Position numbers and translations under genes: made by a program. A DNA stretch of 64,000 nucleotides, taken from assembly GCF_024763615.1 (NCBI RefSeq), contig NC_077222.1, forward strand, positions 93,095,417 through 93,159,416, in the 5' to 3' direction. Positions 36,243 to 46,479 of the stretch are shown here, piece by piece. Position 1 is the first letter of the stretch, and every line of letters begins with the position of its first letter. The stretch is from Phlebotomus papatasi (taxonomy: Eukaryota; Arthropoda; Insecta; Diptera; Psychodidae). The notes under the pieces were generated by a model, which saw only the letters and a program-made list of their open reading frames with translations, did no database searches and was not told where the DNA came from.

Positions 36243-36579
36243 TGAAGAAAACCCAATTAGTCCGGAGGATTATATTAATTAAATCGCAACCGAGTCACCA
36301 AGGTGTATTCTAGAAGTCGCGGGAGAATTATAGTTACGCTTTGCAGGGCTAACTAACCCCTGCGCAACCTGAAACGCACTCTTTGACGATCATCCATAGA
36401 CTGAATAAAATAAACATGCGTAAGCCCTTCTCAAGACGTTGTTACACCTAAAGTAACAACATCTATCCCAGCGAGCCTAGATACGAAGGTGATTACAATG
36501 CCGTCTGACCAGTTAAACGTAAATTAAAGCCTGAATTAATCCCTATCCTCCACGCCTAACTTTTAAGAAGCTTTCTACA
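36243..36579 (-). mobile_element. decayed solo LTR of the gypsy element
   Basis: Reverse-oriented relative of the 310-bp LTR at 38476 and 44931. Shared stretches on the minus sense include AACCCCTGCGCAACC, TCTCAAGACGTTG, TTACACCTAAAGTAAC, TCTATCCCAGCGAGC, and the terminal TTCTACA. Identity is high in the middle and low in the outer thirds. No internal retrotransposon sequence adjoins it, so it is a solo LTR much older than the complete copy 2 kb downstream. Confidence 0.8.
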
Positions 36580-36600
36580 CAAAATACCCCTTATCAAATA

Positions 36601-37761
36601 GGGGAAACTGGGGCACCACCAAACAGGGGTACCACCAAACACTGCGATTTTTTAAATAAGTATAAGATTTCAGAGAATGAGACTTACATGAAATCATAGA
36701 TACTATAGGGATGCTTGTCCAGAGAAAGAATGATCCACATAGTTCAAGTAGTTTAGAAATGAGAATCTTTTTTCGCAAAATTGTGAAATTTTGATAATTT
36801 TAGTCATTGATATATCTACCTGGAAAATAAAACTGAAATAAGTTACATCAAATTTCACTACACCAGTACTTTCCTACATGTTTTGGGATAATATTTATGT
36901 ATCTACTAAAGAAATTAATGTTCACATTTTTTTTAAAGAATATAAAATACATCACAAAACAGAGTTTGGGGCACCAACAAACAGGCAAATTTCTCACAAT
37001 TGCAGATGTCGCGAGCGTAGCTTGACTGGCAAAATTTTTCCTCTTATCTTTCTTACTCTTCATCTCCCTCTTTGTTCGATTTCAGAAATTTATATCCATT
37101 CATGGAATTTGCACTCAAGACTCAGGAGAAATATAGTTTCAAGAACCCAATTTTGCATTAAATGATTCTTAATGATTCTTAAATGATTTTAATCAAGGAT
37201 TGACAAATGATTTCTCGATTTTATTACAAATAATCAGAAGAGCGCGCAAAATTTGAACTTTAGGTAAAATGTTTGCCACGATTTTAGTGGCGCTGCTTTC
37301 CAGTCAGAAGTCGAATGTTGTCAAAGTGATGAAAAATCCATTGAAAAATATGCTCGATGTGCAGTTCTTTAGTTTTTTGCTATTTTAGTCACTCATTCTA
37401 AATTTTGCAGTGCTTTTTTGAGAATTATTTATATTTTCGATACCTTCTTTATAATTAAGAGTTGTGGTGAATGCCCAAAATAACTTCAGTGAGTGAGAAA
37501 ATGAGGTGTTTTTTGGTGCCCCAGAAGGTGTTTATTGGTACCCCGGGTGGTTGGAAAAAAGCGAAAAATGCATGGTGATACAATTCTCTTTTTTACGGAA
37601 AATTGAAGTGCTTCACATCATCCTTGTATACATTAATATGCAGCCTATACCTAAAACTATAACATGGGGTAAGCAATACTTTCCTAAAATTCACAGTTTT
37701 CTTAGGAAATTCACTCAAAATCGCATCTTTCAAAAGTGTTTGGTGGTACCCCAGTTTCCCC
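36601..37761. mobile_element. long-form GGGGAAACTGGGGCACC element, 1.16 kb
   Basis: Same ends as the 195-bp element at 26177: left GGGGAAACTGGGGCACCACC, right GGTGGTACCCCAGTTTCCCC, with TA at 36599-36600 and 37762-37763. Inside are further end-like pieces: GTTTGGGGCACCAACAAACA near 36964 and GGTGTTTTTTGGTGCCCC near 37506. This suggests that a relative inserted into it. No transposase motif is seen. Confidence 0.8.
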
Positions 37762-38154
37762 TATGGTGGTTTGCAAATTTTCTCGATGCAGAACGGCATT
37801 TTGTGCGTTTTTTCGGTCCTGAAAATGTGCATAATCCCGAGACTAAGTGTACATTCCAGCCCCACTCACACAGTCCAATCATACCCCAGGTACGCTATTA
37901 CAAACAGCTCGTAAATTTTATTTTTCATTTTCGAATACGTTTTGGAGACAGCAGAGGTGAATATTTTATCTATATACCTATCTATGTATTATACCTTTAT
38001 CTATATACTTTTATACCTAGGTCCGAAAAATATTTGAATATAAAATTTTCAAAAGTCAAAGTTAAAATACATTGAATAGCCTATTTCTCAATCGATTTCC
38101 CTTAATAAGATTCTTTTGATAACTCTTTAAATTTTCAAATCTGTTGCATCTGTA

Positions 38155-38370
38155 GGGTAAAATGAGGTAATTTGGAACCATTTACAATTTAGGACATTTG
38201 CAATTTTCTCTCTGTTTTAGAGTTTCAAAGGAAGAAAAGCTGTTACTTTTCTTCTTAATCGTCCTTTTCTTCTATTTCGCGGTCATTGTTTTCTCTTTCC
38301 TCATCTTAAACAATGAGAAAATTTCAAATGTCCCAAATTGTAAATGGTTCCAAATTACCTCATTTTACCC
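38155..38370. mobile_element. palindromic TA-flanked MITE (GGGTAAAATGAGG type)
   Basis: Arms of about 60 bp: GGGTAAAATGAGGTAATTTG against CAAATTACCTCATTTTACCC, continuing through GAACCATTTACAATTTAGGA. TA is at 38153-38154 and 38371-38372. The element ends about 100 bp before the gypsy 5' LTR. Confidence 0.9.
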
Positions 38371-38475
38371 TATTTACCAGCGTGAATCGGTAGACTTTCC
38401 GTAAATGATACCTTTCCCGAATTTACTTTTTTATTTGTCTTTTTGTTTGTTACTCGTGCCAAAACATATTAAAAT

Positions 38476-38785
38476 TGTAGAACAGCGCTCAACGGTTCTG
38501 TTTGAATTTGAATATAGTCCCCTATAAAGTAGTATTACAGTCACCCTCGTATCTATGCTCGCTGGGATAGAAGTCGTTACTTTAGGTGTAACGTCTTGAG
38601 GAGGGCTATGCGCATGTCTATTCCTTTCAGTCTTTCGTGAACAGTCACCGAGTGCGTTTGGGTTGCGCAGGGGTTAGCCCTCCAATGGGTAAAGACAAGT
38701 CTCCCGCGAGTTCTAGAATAAGCGAGTTGGTGGCTCGTCGCGGAATAAATAAGAATAATCCCTCGGTTTAATTAAATTATCTTCA
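38476..38785 (+). repeat. gypsy 5' LTR
   Basis: Starts TGTAGAACAGCGCTC and ends AAATTATCTTCA, the TG...CA form. AATAAATAAGAATAA near 38742 could be the poly(A) signal. A TATAAAGTAG stretch near 38523 is a possible core promoter. A primer binding site should begin just after 38785; TGGGATGTGATTCAG at 38794 starts with TGG but lies eight bases inside, and I cannot match it to a tRNA. Confidence 0.95.
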
Positions 38786-40212
38786 TTCAGAAGTGGGATG
38801 TGATTCAGAAAGACCCATTTGAAGTGAACTGTGAGTTATCCGTTAACCAAGATTTTCTCTGGTAGCCATTTTGGGGTGGCTTGTGAGAGAGGTATGAGTT
38901 CGCGTGAGTGGGGCATTGACGTACGCAGAAGTCCCAAATTATTAAAATGCATTAGAAAAAAATGGGTATTGCGTCATTTATTTAATGTCGGTGATTTCCC
39001 TAAATCATGATCTTGAGCGAGGGAGAGAAAAACGAGCCACCGCGCCACGCGATCGTGTCCGTGTGTGAGTAAGTGAAAAGGGGAAAAAATCAACCCACTG
39101 CTCCTGCTGTACTGCTGAGAGGAGAAGCGGAGAGCGACAGCAGCAATTCTCTTGGAGAGATCACCGTGTGAGTGGGGCAGCAGAGCAAGGGAGAAAGAGA
39201 GTTGTTGCATGGCTTGTGAGTATTATACACATGCACGCTCGCGCTGCGGTGATGAAATCCAATGGTGAGAAAAAAAAAGAGATAAGAAAAGGATAGATTA
39301 ATTAATCCAATTACGCCTATTCTAAAAAGAAAAAAAAAATATATTTATACCATTTGTGACGAAAACTTTTCATTGCTTGTTATAAAAATGAGTGGTTTGT
39401 GTGTATAAGACAAGTGGATAGATTGTGTTGGAGTGAAAGGGGTGCACCCAAGGATGAATTGGTGGTGTGAGAATGAGAGGATTCCGTGCTTTTTGGAGAG
39501 GAGAAAAGAGCTTCTCTTGTTCTCTATCGATCGAGTTTGATCGTGTCACTTTTGGAAGTGCGTCACATGTTGCAACAGCACAAATTTGGTGAAATATTCT
39601 AATTCAAGTCTTTCTTACGATTTTTCTGGATAAAAGTCAAATCAAGTGAGTGCAGTAGCAAATAAATTAATGAAATACAGTGAAATTTCTGAGAGTGACA
39701 TATTTATTCAGCCAAATTTGGTGCAATCTTAGTGCTGTGCCGGGGGCGAATAACTGATAAAGTATTGCGTCACAGTTCTAAGAAAATTGGTGAGAATTTC
39801 AAACAATTTCTTCCGGAAATATTGTACAATTATTAATGATGAATGGGAAATGAATTTTGATTACAGTCAGGAGTTTTCTTTTACATCTGAGGGGATTGCC
39901 AAGGAAAATGCCCAGGCGCAGAGAAACTCCAGGTACTGGTATGTGGTCAATTTTATTTGTCCCTGAAGTTACAAAGAACTTGAAAGCAATGACTATAGAT
40001 TGCCCAAGCCATTTTCTTGAAATTTTGACGATAATTTTTAGAAGATTTTACTGATAAGGTGGTCCGAATAGATACAGAAAGTCCCTAATAGCCCTTGTTC
40101 TCTTTTATTTTCTTTTTTTTGGGGTTCAGGAGAGTCCATTGATACGTATCCCTCCCCTGACTCGGGTGGACAAGCTCAATCCTCGTACATTGGAATCAAA
40201 GAGGTTGAGCTG
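38786..40212 (+). other. long gypsy 5' leader with candidate intron 39933-40129
   Basis: An unusually long untranslated leader. An ATG at 39908 opens nine codons that run to a donor AG/GTACTGG at 39932/39933. A TACTGAT branch-point-like word at 40048, a pyrimidine run 40095-40120 and TTCAG ending at 40129 form an acceptor. Joining these sites keeps the frame open through to the ATG at 40213, so the true Gag start may be 39908, with about 28 codons of exon 2 upstream of 40213. Other strong donor-like sites are GAGGTATGAGT near 38890 and GTGAGTAAGTG near 39065. Confidence 0.5.
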
Positions 40213-43200
40213 ATGATTCCAGAGTTCCATGGAATAGAGCAGGGCGGGAAATTGATATTTGCCAGTGAGTGGCTTGATAAAATTGAATCTCTCGGCAAGG
40301 TGTATAAATGGACCTCTCCGCAAATGTTGTTGTATGCATCCCTGAGGGTCAAGGGTCCAGCACAAAACTGGTTGGATGCTTCGGAGGGTAGTATCAGCTC
40401 TTGGGAGGCCTTTAAAGCCGAATTAAAGGATAATTTTCCCCAAAGTATCCGTGAATCCGTGGTACATGAAAAATTAGCTAACAGGAAGCGTCGATACAAT
40501 GAGACGTTGGAAGAATATTACCATGAGGTCGTCAGGACGGCAAAAAGGATCCGCTTGGGAGATGATACCATAAAAGAGTACCTCATCAAGGGTCTCCCTG
40601 GGGTAAATGATCGCAAAGTCTTGCGTGCTGTGCCTCAATGCAGCCTTCCAGAATTTTTGAGGCATATGCTCAAACTTGAAGAGGACGGTGATGCGGAAAA
40701 ATCAAAAACGACTGGGAGTGCTGCAAGGAATTACAAGGGCTCTGACAGATCTCGTTCGCGAGGATCGGGATCCAGGCACTGGATAGCTCGACGTGACAAG
40801 TCAGATAAAAAAGATGAAGATAGACGCAAGCAGGACAGTGTGCGAGATAGTGGAAACACTTCAAGGGAAAAATCCACTTCTCGTGATCAACAGATCAAGG
40901 AGGAGAAACAGAAACCGGCTGGTGATTCTGAGAAGCGGCGCTGCTACAAATGCAAAGAAATAGGTCATCTGAGGAAGGACTGCCCGAAGCGTACAAATGG
41001 AAGTAAGGATTTTCACGATAGGGTGGTAATGGGAGTTCTGGCCACCCGTGAAAAAAATAATACAGAACCTGTTAAGACGGCTGTCATTGGGGAAAGCCGC
41101 GTGCGTACTTTTATTGATTTGGGAAGCCCGAGATCATTGGTGAGAAGCTCATGTGCTGAAAACCTGAATTGGGAAAAGAATGGGGAATCACAGATTTTGG
41201 AAGGGTTTGGCGGCAGTACGATAACTTCTTTGGGTAGTATGGAGTTGTCAGTTGGCCTTGACGATTTTGTGAACAAGATCGCCTTCCTGGTGGTTCCAGA
41301 TTCTGTTTTACCAGAAGACCTCCTCTTAGGGCGTGACTACTTTAATACTCCCTTTGCTCAAGTAATTTTTGAAGACTCAGAGATTCATGTGAAAGACAAA
41401 CGCGGCAAGAAAATTTGGAAAATATCACAGTGTCAAACGTTATGTTTGGATGATATAAAAATCGATTCGTCAGTTGATGTCTCTACCCAGCACGAGCTTC
41501 TTGATCTTTTGAATAAATATCGTAAATGCTTGGCTATTAATGTACGTGAATTGGGACAAACAGATGTTGTGAAGATGACATTGAAGCTGAAGAGCGATGA
41601 GATTGTACGATACAGACCATATAGAGCAGCATATTCACAGAGGGATCAACTGAAAGAAATTGTGGATGAGCTTTTGGAGGATGGAGTTATCGAAGAAAGT
41701 CAATCGGAGTATGCAAGTCCCACAGTTCTTGTCACCAAGAAGGATGGAAGCCATCGCCTTTGTGTAGACTATCGAAAAATTAATTCGATTTGCCAAGTTG
41801 AGCATTTCCCGCTCCCAAATATTGAGGAGGAGATCAACAAGTTTGCAGGAAAGAAGTGGTTCTGTAGCCTAGATATGTTGTCAGGTTTTCACCAAATTAT
41901 AGTGGAGGAATCTTCGAGGCAGTATACTGCCTTTATAACCCCTGATGGTCATTACCAATATCGTCGTATGCCCTTCGGGTTGACAAATTCTCCTGCTGTC
42001 TTTATGAAGCTAGTTTCCAAAGTCCTCAAACCCATTAATGGTGATGGTGTATCGTTCTACATGGACGACATCTTGATTGGAGCTTCTGACGTGTCCTCGC
42101 TACTTAACCTGCTTGAAGATGTCTTGCAAGAGTTGTCAAAAGCAGGATTAACGTTGAATTTGGGAAAGTGCGAATTTCTCTCTCAAAGAGTTGCATATCT
42201 AGGACACAATATCAGTGGAGAAGGGATCACACCGGGAGACCTAAAGACAGAGGCAATCACGAAATTTGAAACTCCGAAGAAACAACATGCAGTTCGGCAA
42301 TTCTTAGGTCTCACTGGGTATTTTCGCAAGTTTATACCCAGCTACTCCATTATAGCAGTTCCATTGTATCAGCTTCTTAAGAAAAACGTGAAGTTCGTTT
42401 GGTCGGCTGAACAACAAAAAGCCTTTAAGTTGCTACAGGAAGCTCTCACTTCACGACCTGTCCTGGCCTTGTATTCTCCGGAATGCAGACACGAGCTTCA
42501 TTGTGATGCAAGTAGTTGGGGAATTGGCGGCATATTAATACAAATTGATAAAGAAAATGATGTGAGACCCATTGCTTATTTTAGTCGGACGACATCTGAT
42601 GCTGAAAGTCGTTGGGCCAGTTTCGAGCTTGAAACGCTTGCCGTTGTTGAAAGCCTAAAGAGGTTTCGCTATTATCTCCTTGGGAAGCATTTCGTCATCG
42701 TCACCGACTGCAAAGCTTTAGAACAAGCTCATGGGAAACGAGACATGATACCAAAGTTTGCGAGATGGTGGTTGCAAATCATCGAATATGATTTTGATAT
42801 TGTCCATCGGGGTAATAGAAAAATGAGACACGTAGACTGTTTAAGTCGTAACCCGGTGATGAGAATTAAGATCATGACCATACTTAAGTATGATGATTGG
42901 CTTGCAGCCGCCCAAACCAGAGATTCAGACCTATTGGAGATTCGAAGGGTGCTTGAAGGTTCTCAGGTTGAACATAAGAGAAGGAAACAGATTGAACGGG
43001 ATTTTGAGCTGAAAGATGGCTTAGTATTTCGGGTGACAAAGCATGGTAAGAGGTTTTATGTACCCAGAGGCCTTCGTTTCCATGTTGTTCAATGCAGTCA
43101 TGATCGTTCTGGGCACTTGTCAGTGGACCGAACAGTAGAAGAATTAACCAAAGGTTATTGGTTTCCTAAGTTGAGAGGATTTGTCCGAAAGTATATAGAA

Positions 43201-44202
43201 AGTTGCATCCCATGTGCACGTGGTAAGAGTGGGCCAGATGAGACGAGATATCTGTTACACACTGTGAACAGAGAGCCAATCCCATTTCATACCATCCATC
43301 TTGATCACAGTGGCCCCTATCCCAAGGGCCATGGAGGAAACGAGTACATATTAGTGGTGACTGACTCATTCACACGATTTACAATATTGAGGGCAGTTAA
43401 ATCAGCAAATACAAGTGGCGTAATCAGGGTTTTGAATGAGATTTTTCAATACTTTGGAGCGCCCAGTATTATCGTAACGGACCGTGGATCTGCATTTACA
43501 GCTAAGCAATTTCAGGAGTATTGCGGTGAGCGTGGCATTCGACTGGCGCTAGTTGCGGCAAAAACACCTCGTGCGAATGGTCAGGCAGAAAGGGTATTCA
43601 AAGTTGTTGGTGATGCTTTGCGGTCTATGACTGAGACGGATGCAGGTAGTGACTGGGTTAAAAATTTACCAACAGTGCAATGGGCAATAAACAGCCTGCG
43701 TAATAGAGTGACAGGAGAGACTCCGCAAAAATTGCTCTTGGGATATAAGCCGCGTAACGCCATGAGCAACACCCTGTTGAATCTGATTAGTGACAGGCTA
43801 GATGAGGAAGTCGAAGAAGATATACCCTTGTCGGAGTTACGTGAACGTGCAAAGAATCGGGCAGAGGAAAGTCAAAGGGAACAAGTATCTCAATTTAATG
43901 AAAAACGGAAGGCTCCGTGGCGATATTCGGAGGGCGATTTGGTTTTAATCCGTTGGGAGCCACCCGCCACTGGATCGACCAGAAAGATGGTTCCGAAATA
44001 CAGGGGTCCATATGCTATTAAGCGGGTTCTCAATGCTGATAGGTATGAGGTGGTGGATACGGAAGTGACTCAGTTGAGCCAGAAACCGTTCTCTGGCATT
44101 TACACAGCGGAAAAATTGAAGCCATGGGGAAATCTTCAGGATGTTGAGGATGAATGTTTCCGCACGAGTGATGACGAGGATGATCGTTGTGAAGAGGTTT
44201 AG
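40213..44202 (+). CDS. Ty3/gypsy Gag-Pol polyprotein
   Basis: A single 1,329-codon frame for virus-like particle assembly, reverse transcription and integration. Residues 1-160 resemble a retrotransposon Gag (NWLDASEGSISSWEAF, about 52-67). A basic, charged stretch follows (165-240), then one CCHC zinc knuckle C244-X2-C-X4-H-X4-C257. The protease region has FIDLGSPRSLV with D302-L303-G304, where Asp-Thr/Ser-Gly is expected, and ends with LLLGRDYF. The reverse transcriptase has DYRKIN, FCSLDMLSGFHQI, MPFGLTNSP and Y616-M-D-D619. RNase H begins at HCDASSWG (D765). Integrase has an HHCC finger (HDRSGH...CIPC), catalytic D1031, D1090, E1126 (D-X35-E) and a GPY motif at 1265. The tail is acidic. 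Gag and Pol share one frame without a frameshift. The chosen start is the first ATG of the open frame; an upstream spliced start at 39908 is plausible. The clade is not settled. Confidence 0.96.
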   Translation: MIPEFHGIEQGGKLIFASEWLDKIESLGKVYKWTSPQMLLYASLRVKGPAQNWLDASEGSISSWEAFKAELKDNFPQSIRESVVHEKLANRKRRYNETLEEYYHEVVRTAKRIRLGDDTIKEYLIKGLPGVNDRKVLRAVPQCSLPEFLRHMLKLEEDGDAEKSKTTGSAARNYKGSDRSRSRGSGSRHWIARRDKSDKKDEDRRKQDSVRDSGNTSREKSTSRDQQIKEEKQKPAGDSEKRRCYKCKEIGHLRKDCPKRTNGSKDFHDRVVMGVLATREKNNTEPVKTAVIGESRVRTFIDLGSPRSLVRSSCAENLNWEKNGESQILEGFGGSTITSLGSMELSVGLDDFVNKIAFLVVPDSVLPEDLLLGRDYFNTPFAQVIFEDSEIHVKDKRGKKIWKISQCQTLCLDDIKIDSSVDVSTQHELLDLLNKYRKCLAINVRELGQTDVVKMTLKLKSDEIVRYRPYRAAYSQRDQLKEIVDELLEDGVIEESQSEYASPTVLVTKKDGSHRLCVDYRKINSICQVEHFPLPNIEEEINKFAGKKWFCSLDMLSGFHQIIVEESSRQYTAFITPDGHYQYRRMPFGLTNSPAVFMKLVSKVLKPINGDGVSFYMDDILIGASDVSSLLNLLEDVLQELSKAGLTLNLGKCEFLSQRVAYLGHNISGEGITPGDLKTEAITKFETPKKQHAVRQFLGLTGYFRKFIPSYSIIAVPLYQLLKKNVKFVWSAEQQKAFKLLQEALTSRPVLALYSPECRHELHCDASSWGIGGILIQIDKENDVRPIAYFSRTTSDAESRWASFELETLAVVESLKRFRYYLLGKHFVIVTDCKALEQAHGKRDMIPKFARWWLQIIEYDFDIVHRGNRKMRHVDCLSRNPVMRIKIMTILKYDDWLAAAQTRDSDLLEIRRVLEGSQVEHKRRKQIERDFELKDGLVFRVTKHGKRFYVPRGLRFHVVQCSHDRSGHLSVDRTVEELTKGYWFPKLRGFVRKYIESCIPCARGKSGPDETRYLLHTVNREPIPFHTIHLDHSGPYPKGHGGNEYILVVTDSFTRFTILRAVKSANTSGVIRVLNEIFQYFGAPSIIVTDRGSAFTAKQFQEYCGERGIRLALVAAKTPRANGQAERVFKVVGDALRSMTETDAGSDWVKNLPTVQWAINSLRNRVTGETPQKLLLGYKPRNAMSNTLLNLISDRLDEEVEEDIPLSELRERAKNRAEESQREQVSQFNEKRKAPWRYSEGDLVLIRWEPPATGSTRKMVPKYRGPYAIKRVLNADRYEVVDTEVTQLSQKPFSGIYTAEKLKPWGNLQDVEDECFRTSDDEDDRCEEV

Positions 44203-44930
44203 ATTCATATATGAAGTATGTTCTCCATTACCATGTATGTAAATGAATTTTGGATTCTTTGTGCAGGAAAGTGTCTGAATTTAATAGGGAAATGAAATAA
44301 AATCATTGTTTGAAGTTGACATTAATGTGTTCAATTCTTTGATGGCCGTAATGTTGATTGCATAACCTCTGATCGGTCACGGGTTAAAAAGGATTGACTG
44401 GACATTAGTAATGTCGGAAAATCGGAGTCGAATGTGCTATATTTCGAAACTCTGATAACGCAGATAGTTGATCTGATAAGCCGGAAGAGAAAGGCTAATC
44501 AACTAAGGTACGTAAATCTAAACATCAATATTAGATTGTATCATTCCAGAATTCGGCGCCGCACAACGAAAGAGCTCCAACAGGCATGGAACAGTCCACG
44601 GATATTCGTGTACTGGACAAGTGATGTGGAAAATCAGTTGCATTAACTGGCATCACTGGAGAATTGATGCGGAAAATCGGTTTTGCGGAATCTAACAGCA
44701 AGAACCGGCATCACAGTTAATTACAATCGTGTATTATACGATTGGATTGCAACATACGTTGCAGCGTTTGTTCTACCAGTTTGTTTGTGGGTTTAATTGT
44801 CAAATTATTTAAAAGCACTCAAAAATACTTGGATTTTAAATTCAATGAACCCTACACCAGTAACTTAGTATAACGTAACTTGTCCATTGACCGTTGCCAG
44901 GGGACGGCAACGTGGTCAGGAATGGCCGAA
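44203..44930 (+). other. gypsy 3' internal region, no env
   Basis: 728 bp between the Gag-Pol stop and the 3' LTR. The longest frame is 70 codons at 44434-44646, with no signal peptide or membrane segment, so an envelope gene is not supported. The polypurine tract just before 44931 is weak (AGGAATGGCCGAA). Confidence 0.7.
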
Positions 44931-45240
44931 TGTAGAACAGCGCTCAACGGTTCTGTTTGAATTTGAATATAGTCCCCTATAAAGTAGTATTACAGTCACC
45001 CTCGTATCTATGCTCGCTGGGATAGAAGTCGTTACTTTAGGTGTAACGTCTTGAGGAGGGCTATGCGCATGTCTATTCCTTTCAGTCTTTCGTGAACAGT
45101 CACCGAGTGCGTTTGGGTTGCGCAGGGGTTAGCCCTCCAATGGGTAAAGACAAGTCTCCCGCGAGTTCTAGAATAAGCGAGTTGGTGGCTCGTCGCGGAA
45201 TAAATAAGAATAATCCCTCGGTTTAATTAAATTATCTTCA
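44931..45240 (+). repeat. gypsy 3' LTR
   Basis: 310 bp, read as identical base for base to 38476-38785, followed by the AAAT target duplication. Confidence 0.95.
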
Positions 45241-45997
45241 AAATGTGCTCTTTTTGAACAATTTTATATTTCCTAAATGTTTTTTCTTTAAATTTATGAA
45301 TCAATTTAATCGATATAATAAATCGATATGCACCCAAACTCCATGCGAAATGGTAATTTACAAAATGGTAATATATTGAAATGGTAAGCTGGGACGCTTC
45401 GCCATCTCCTTTTTTAACACATGCCTGATCTAAATCAATTCGTGATGGAAAATATGCTGTTTTTAGGCATCGTGACCCATGTAAATCCTCAAAAGTTCAT
45501 AATGAAAGATCGAGTGTTACGAAATTTACTCCACCCGAAGCTTCAAAACCTTCCTTTTATGGAATTATTTTAAATATTTACTGTCAGGTCTAACTGCGAC
45601 GATTCCAAAACTCGGATGCCGCGACCAACACAACTCAAAAAAATTCAAAAATTATATTTTTATCGGATGAAACAAATATTTTTCAAACTCGGGTCAGCTG
45701 TGTTTTGTACTAAAAATTTAATTTTCGAGAAAATTTTGCTATTGACAGCTCGTCGCTGGAAAATGTTTAGTGGTTTTTCTTTATTATGAAATATTATTTT
45801 CAATCAAAATTATTAATAAAAGTGAAGCTCAGTTTACTGATCTACAAGATGAGCAAGAGTATATTAATGATATATTAATAATTCATACAGAAACAAGTGA
45901 ATTTGAGAATTTTTACATTTCGACTCAAGTCGGATACTGTGAATATCAATATTTTGGTTCAGAAAATGCATTGTTCAGGACTCTTTTTCTGTTTCAG
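45241..45997. other. no gene seen; possible 5' part of the pogo element
   Basis: AT-rich. A pyrimidine run and GTTTCAG end at 45997, right before the first codon of the transposase, and would serve as a splice acceptor. An open frame precedes it from 45770 but has no motif. Confidence 0.4.
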
Positions 45998-46479
45998 ATG
46001 CCAAAGGGAACAAAAGAAAAGACCCATATAAGGACAAGGCCCTACTCTAAGGAAGATCTTAGGAATGCCTTGCAGTGTGTATGAGATGGTTCTACCATAG
46101 CATATGCATCCAAAACATTTAATGTCCCAAGAACAACACTGCACAACAAATTGACCGGCAAATACCCCGAGGAGTGCCCAATGGCAGGCCAACAACGCTA
46201 TCAAAAGAACAGGAAAAAGAACTTGTCAAATGGATCCTGGGATGTGCGAATGGCTGGAATCTCATCGGGAAGGAACAAGTTCTGGACAGCGTCAAACTCA
46301 TCTGTGAGATCTACAAAATTCCAAACCATTTTACAGATGGAAGACCCGGAGACGTTTGGTTCAGGAATTTCCTTCAGCGTCATCCAAAGCTTAGCAAGCG
46401 CAAACCAAAATCTTTCTCATTGGAAAGAGCTACTGTTACTGCTGAAGACCTCACAGAATGGTTTCAGAATTGTCTTGGA
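45998..46479 (+). pseudogene. pogo/Tigger-like transposase, N-terminal half, broken
   Basis: The translation from 45998 shows a Psq/CENP-B-type helix-turn-helix (YSKEDLRNALQCV, stop, DGSTIAYASKTFNVPRTTLH NKL). After a frame change near 46175 comes a second helix-turn-helix of the Tc5/CENP-B type (GRPTTLSKEQEKELVKWI ... GDVWFRNFLQRHPKLSKRKP, then LTEWFQNCLG). These are the DNA-binding domains of pogo-like transposases (or jerky-like genes derived from them). Defects are the in-frame stop at 46081, the frameshift, and a hAT-like insertion at 46480 exactly on a codon boundary. The DDE catalytic domain is not found on the other side apart from a short continuation at 50267. Confidence 0.85.

Larger units (their letters stand above)
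38476..45240 (+). mobile_element. complete Ty3/gypsy LTR retrotransposon, 6.77 kb
   Basis: Two 310-bp LTRs, which I read as identical, bound an internal region with one long Gag-Pol frame. AAAT is present directly outside both LTRs (38472-38475 and 45241-45244), a 4-bp target duplication. Domain order protease, reverse transcriptase, RNase H, integrase identifies Ty3/gypsy. No envelope-like frame follows Pol. Identical LTRs and an open frame mean a recent insertion. The leader before gag is long, about 1.4 kb. Confidence 0.97.

Noticed and set aside
37506..38075. A 189-codon protein gene
   Set aside because: It starts inside the long MITE, crosses its end and runs into AT-rich DNA. The composition is that of random AT-rich sequence (many Phe, Tyr, Ile).
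38786..38810. A confident primer binding site for a named tRNA
   Set aside because: The TGG-starting stretch is eight bases past the LTR and I could not match it to a tRNA 3' end from memory.
40213..44202. The many minus-strand frames opposite Gag-Pol
   Set aside because: They are antisense shadows of a strongly supported coding frame.
44434..44646. An envelope-like or accessory gene after gypsy Pol
   Set aside because: 70 codons without signal peptide, membrane segment or cysteine pattern.
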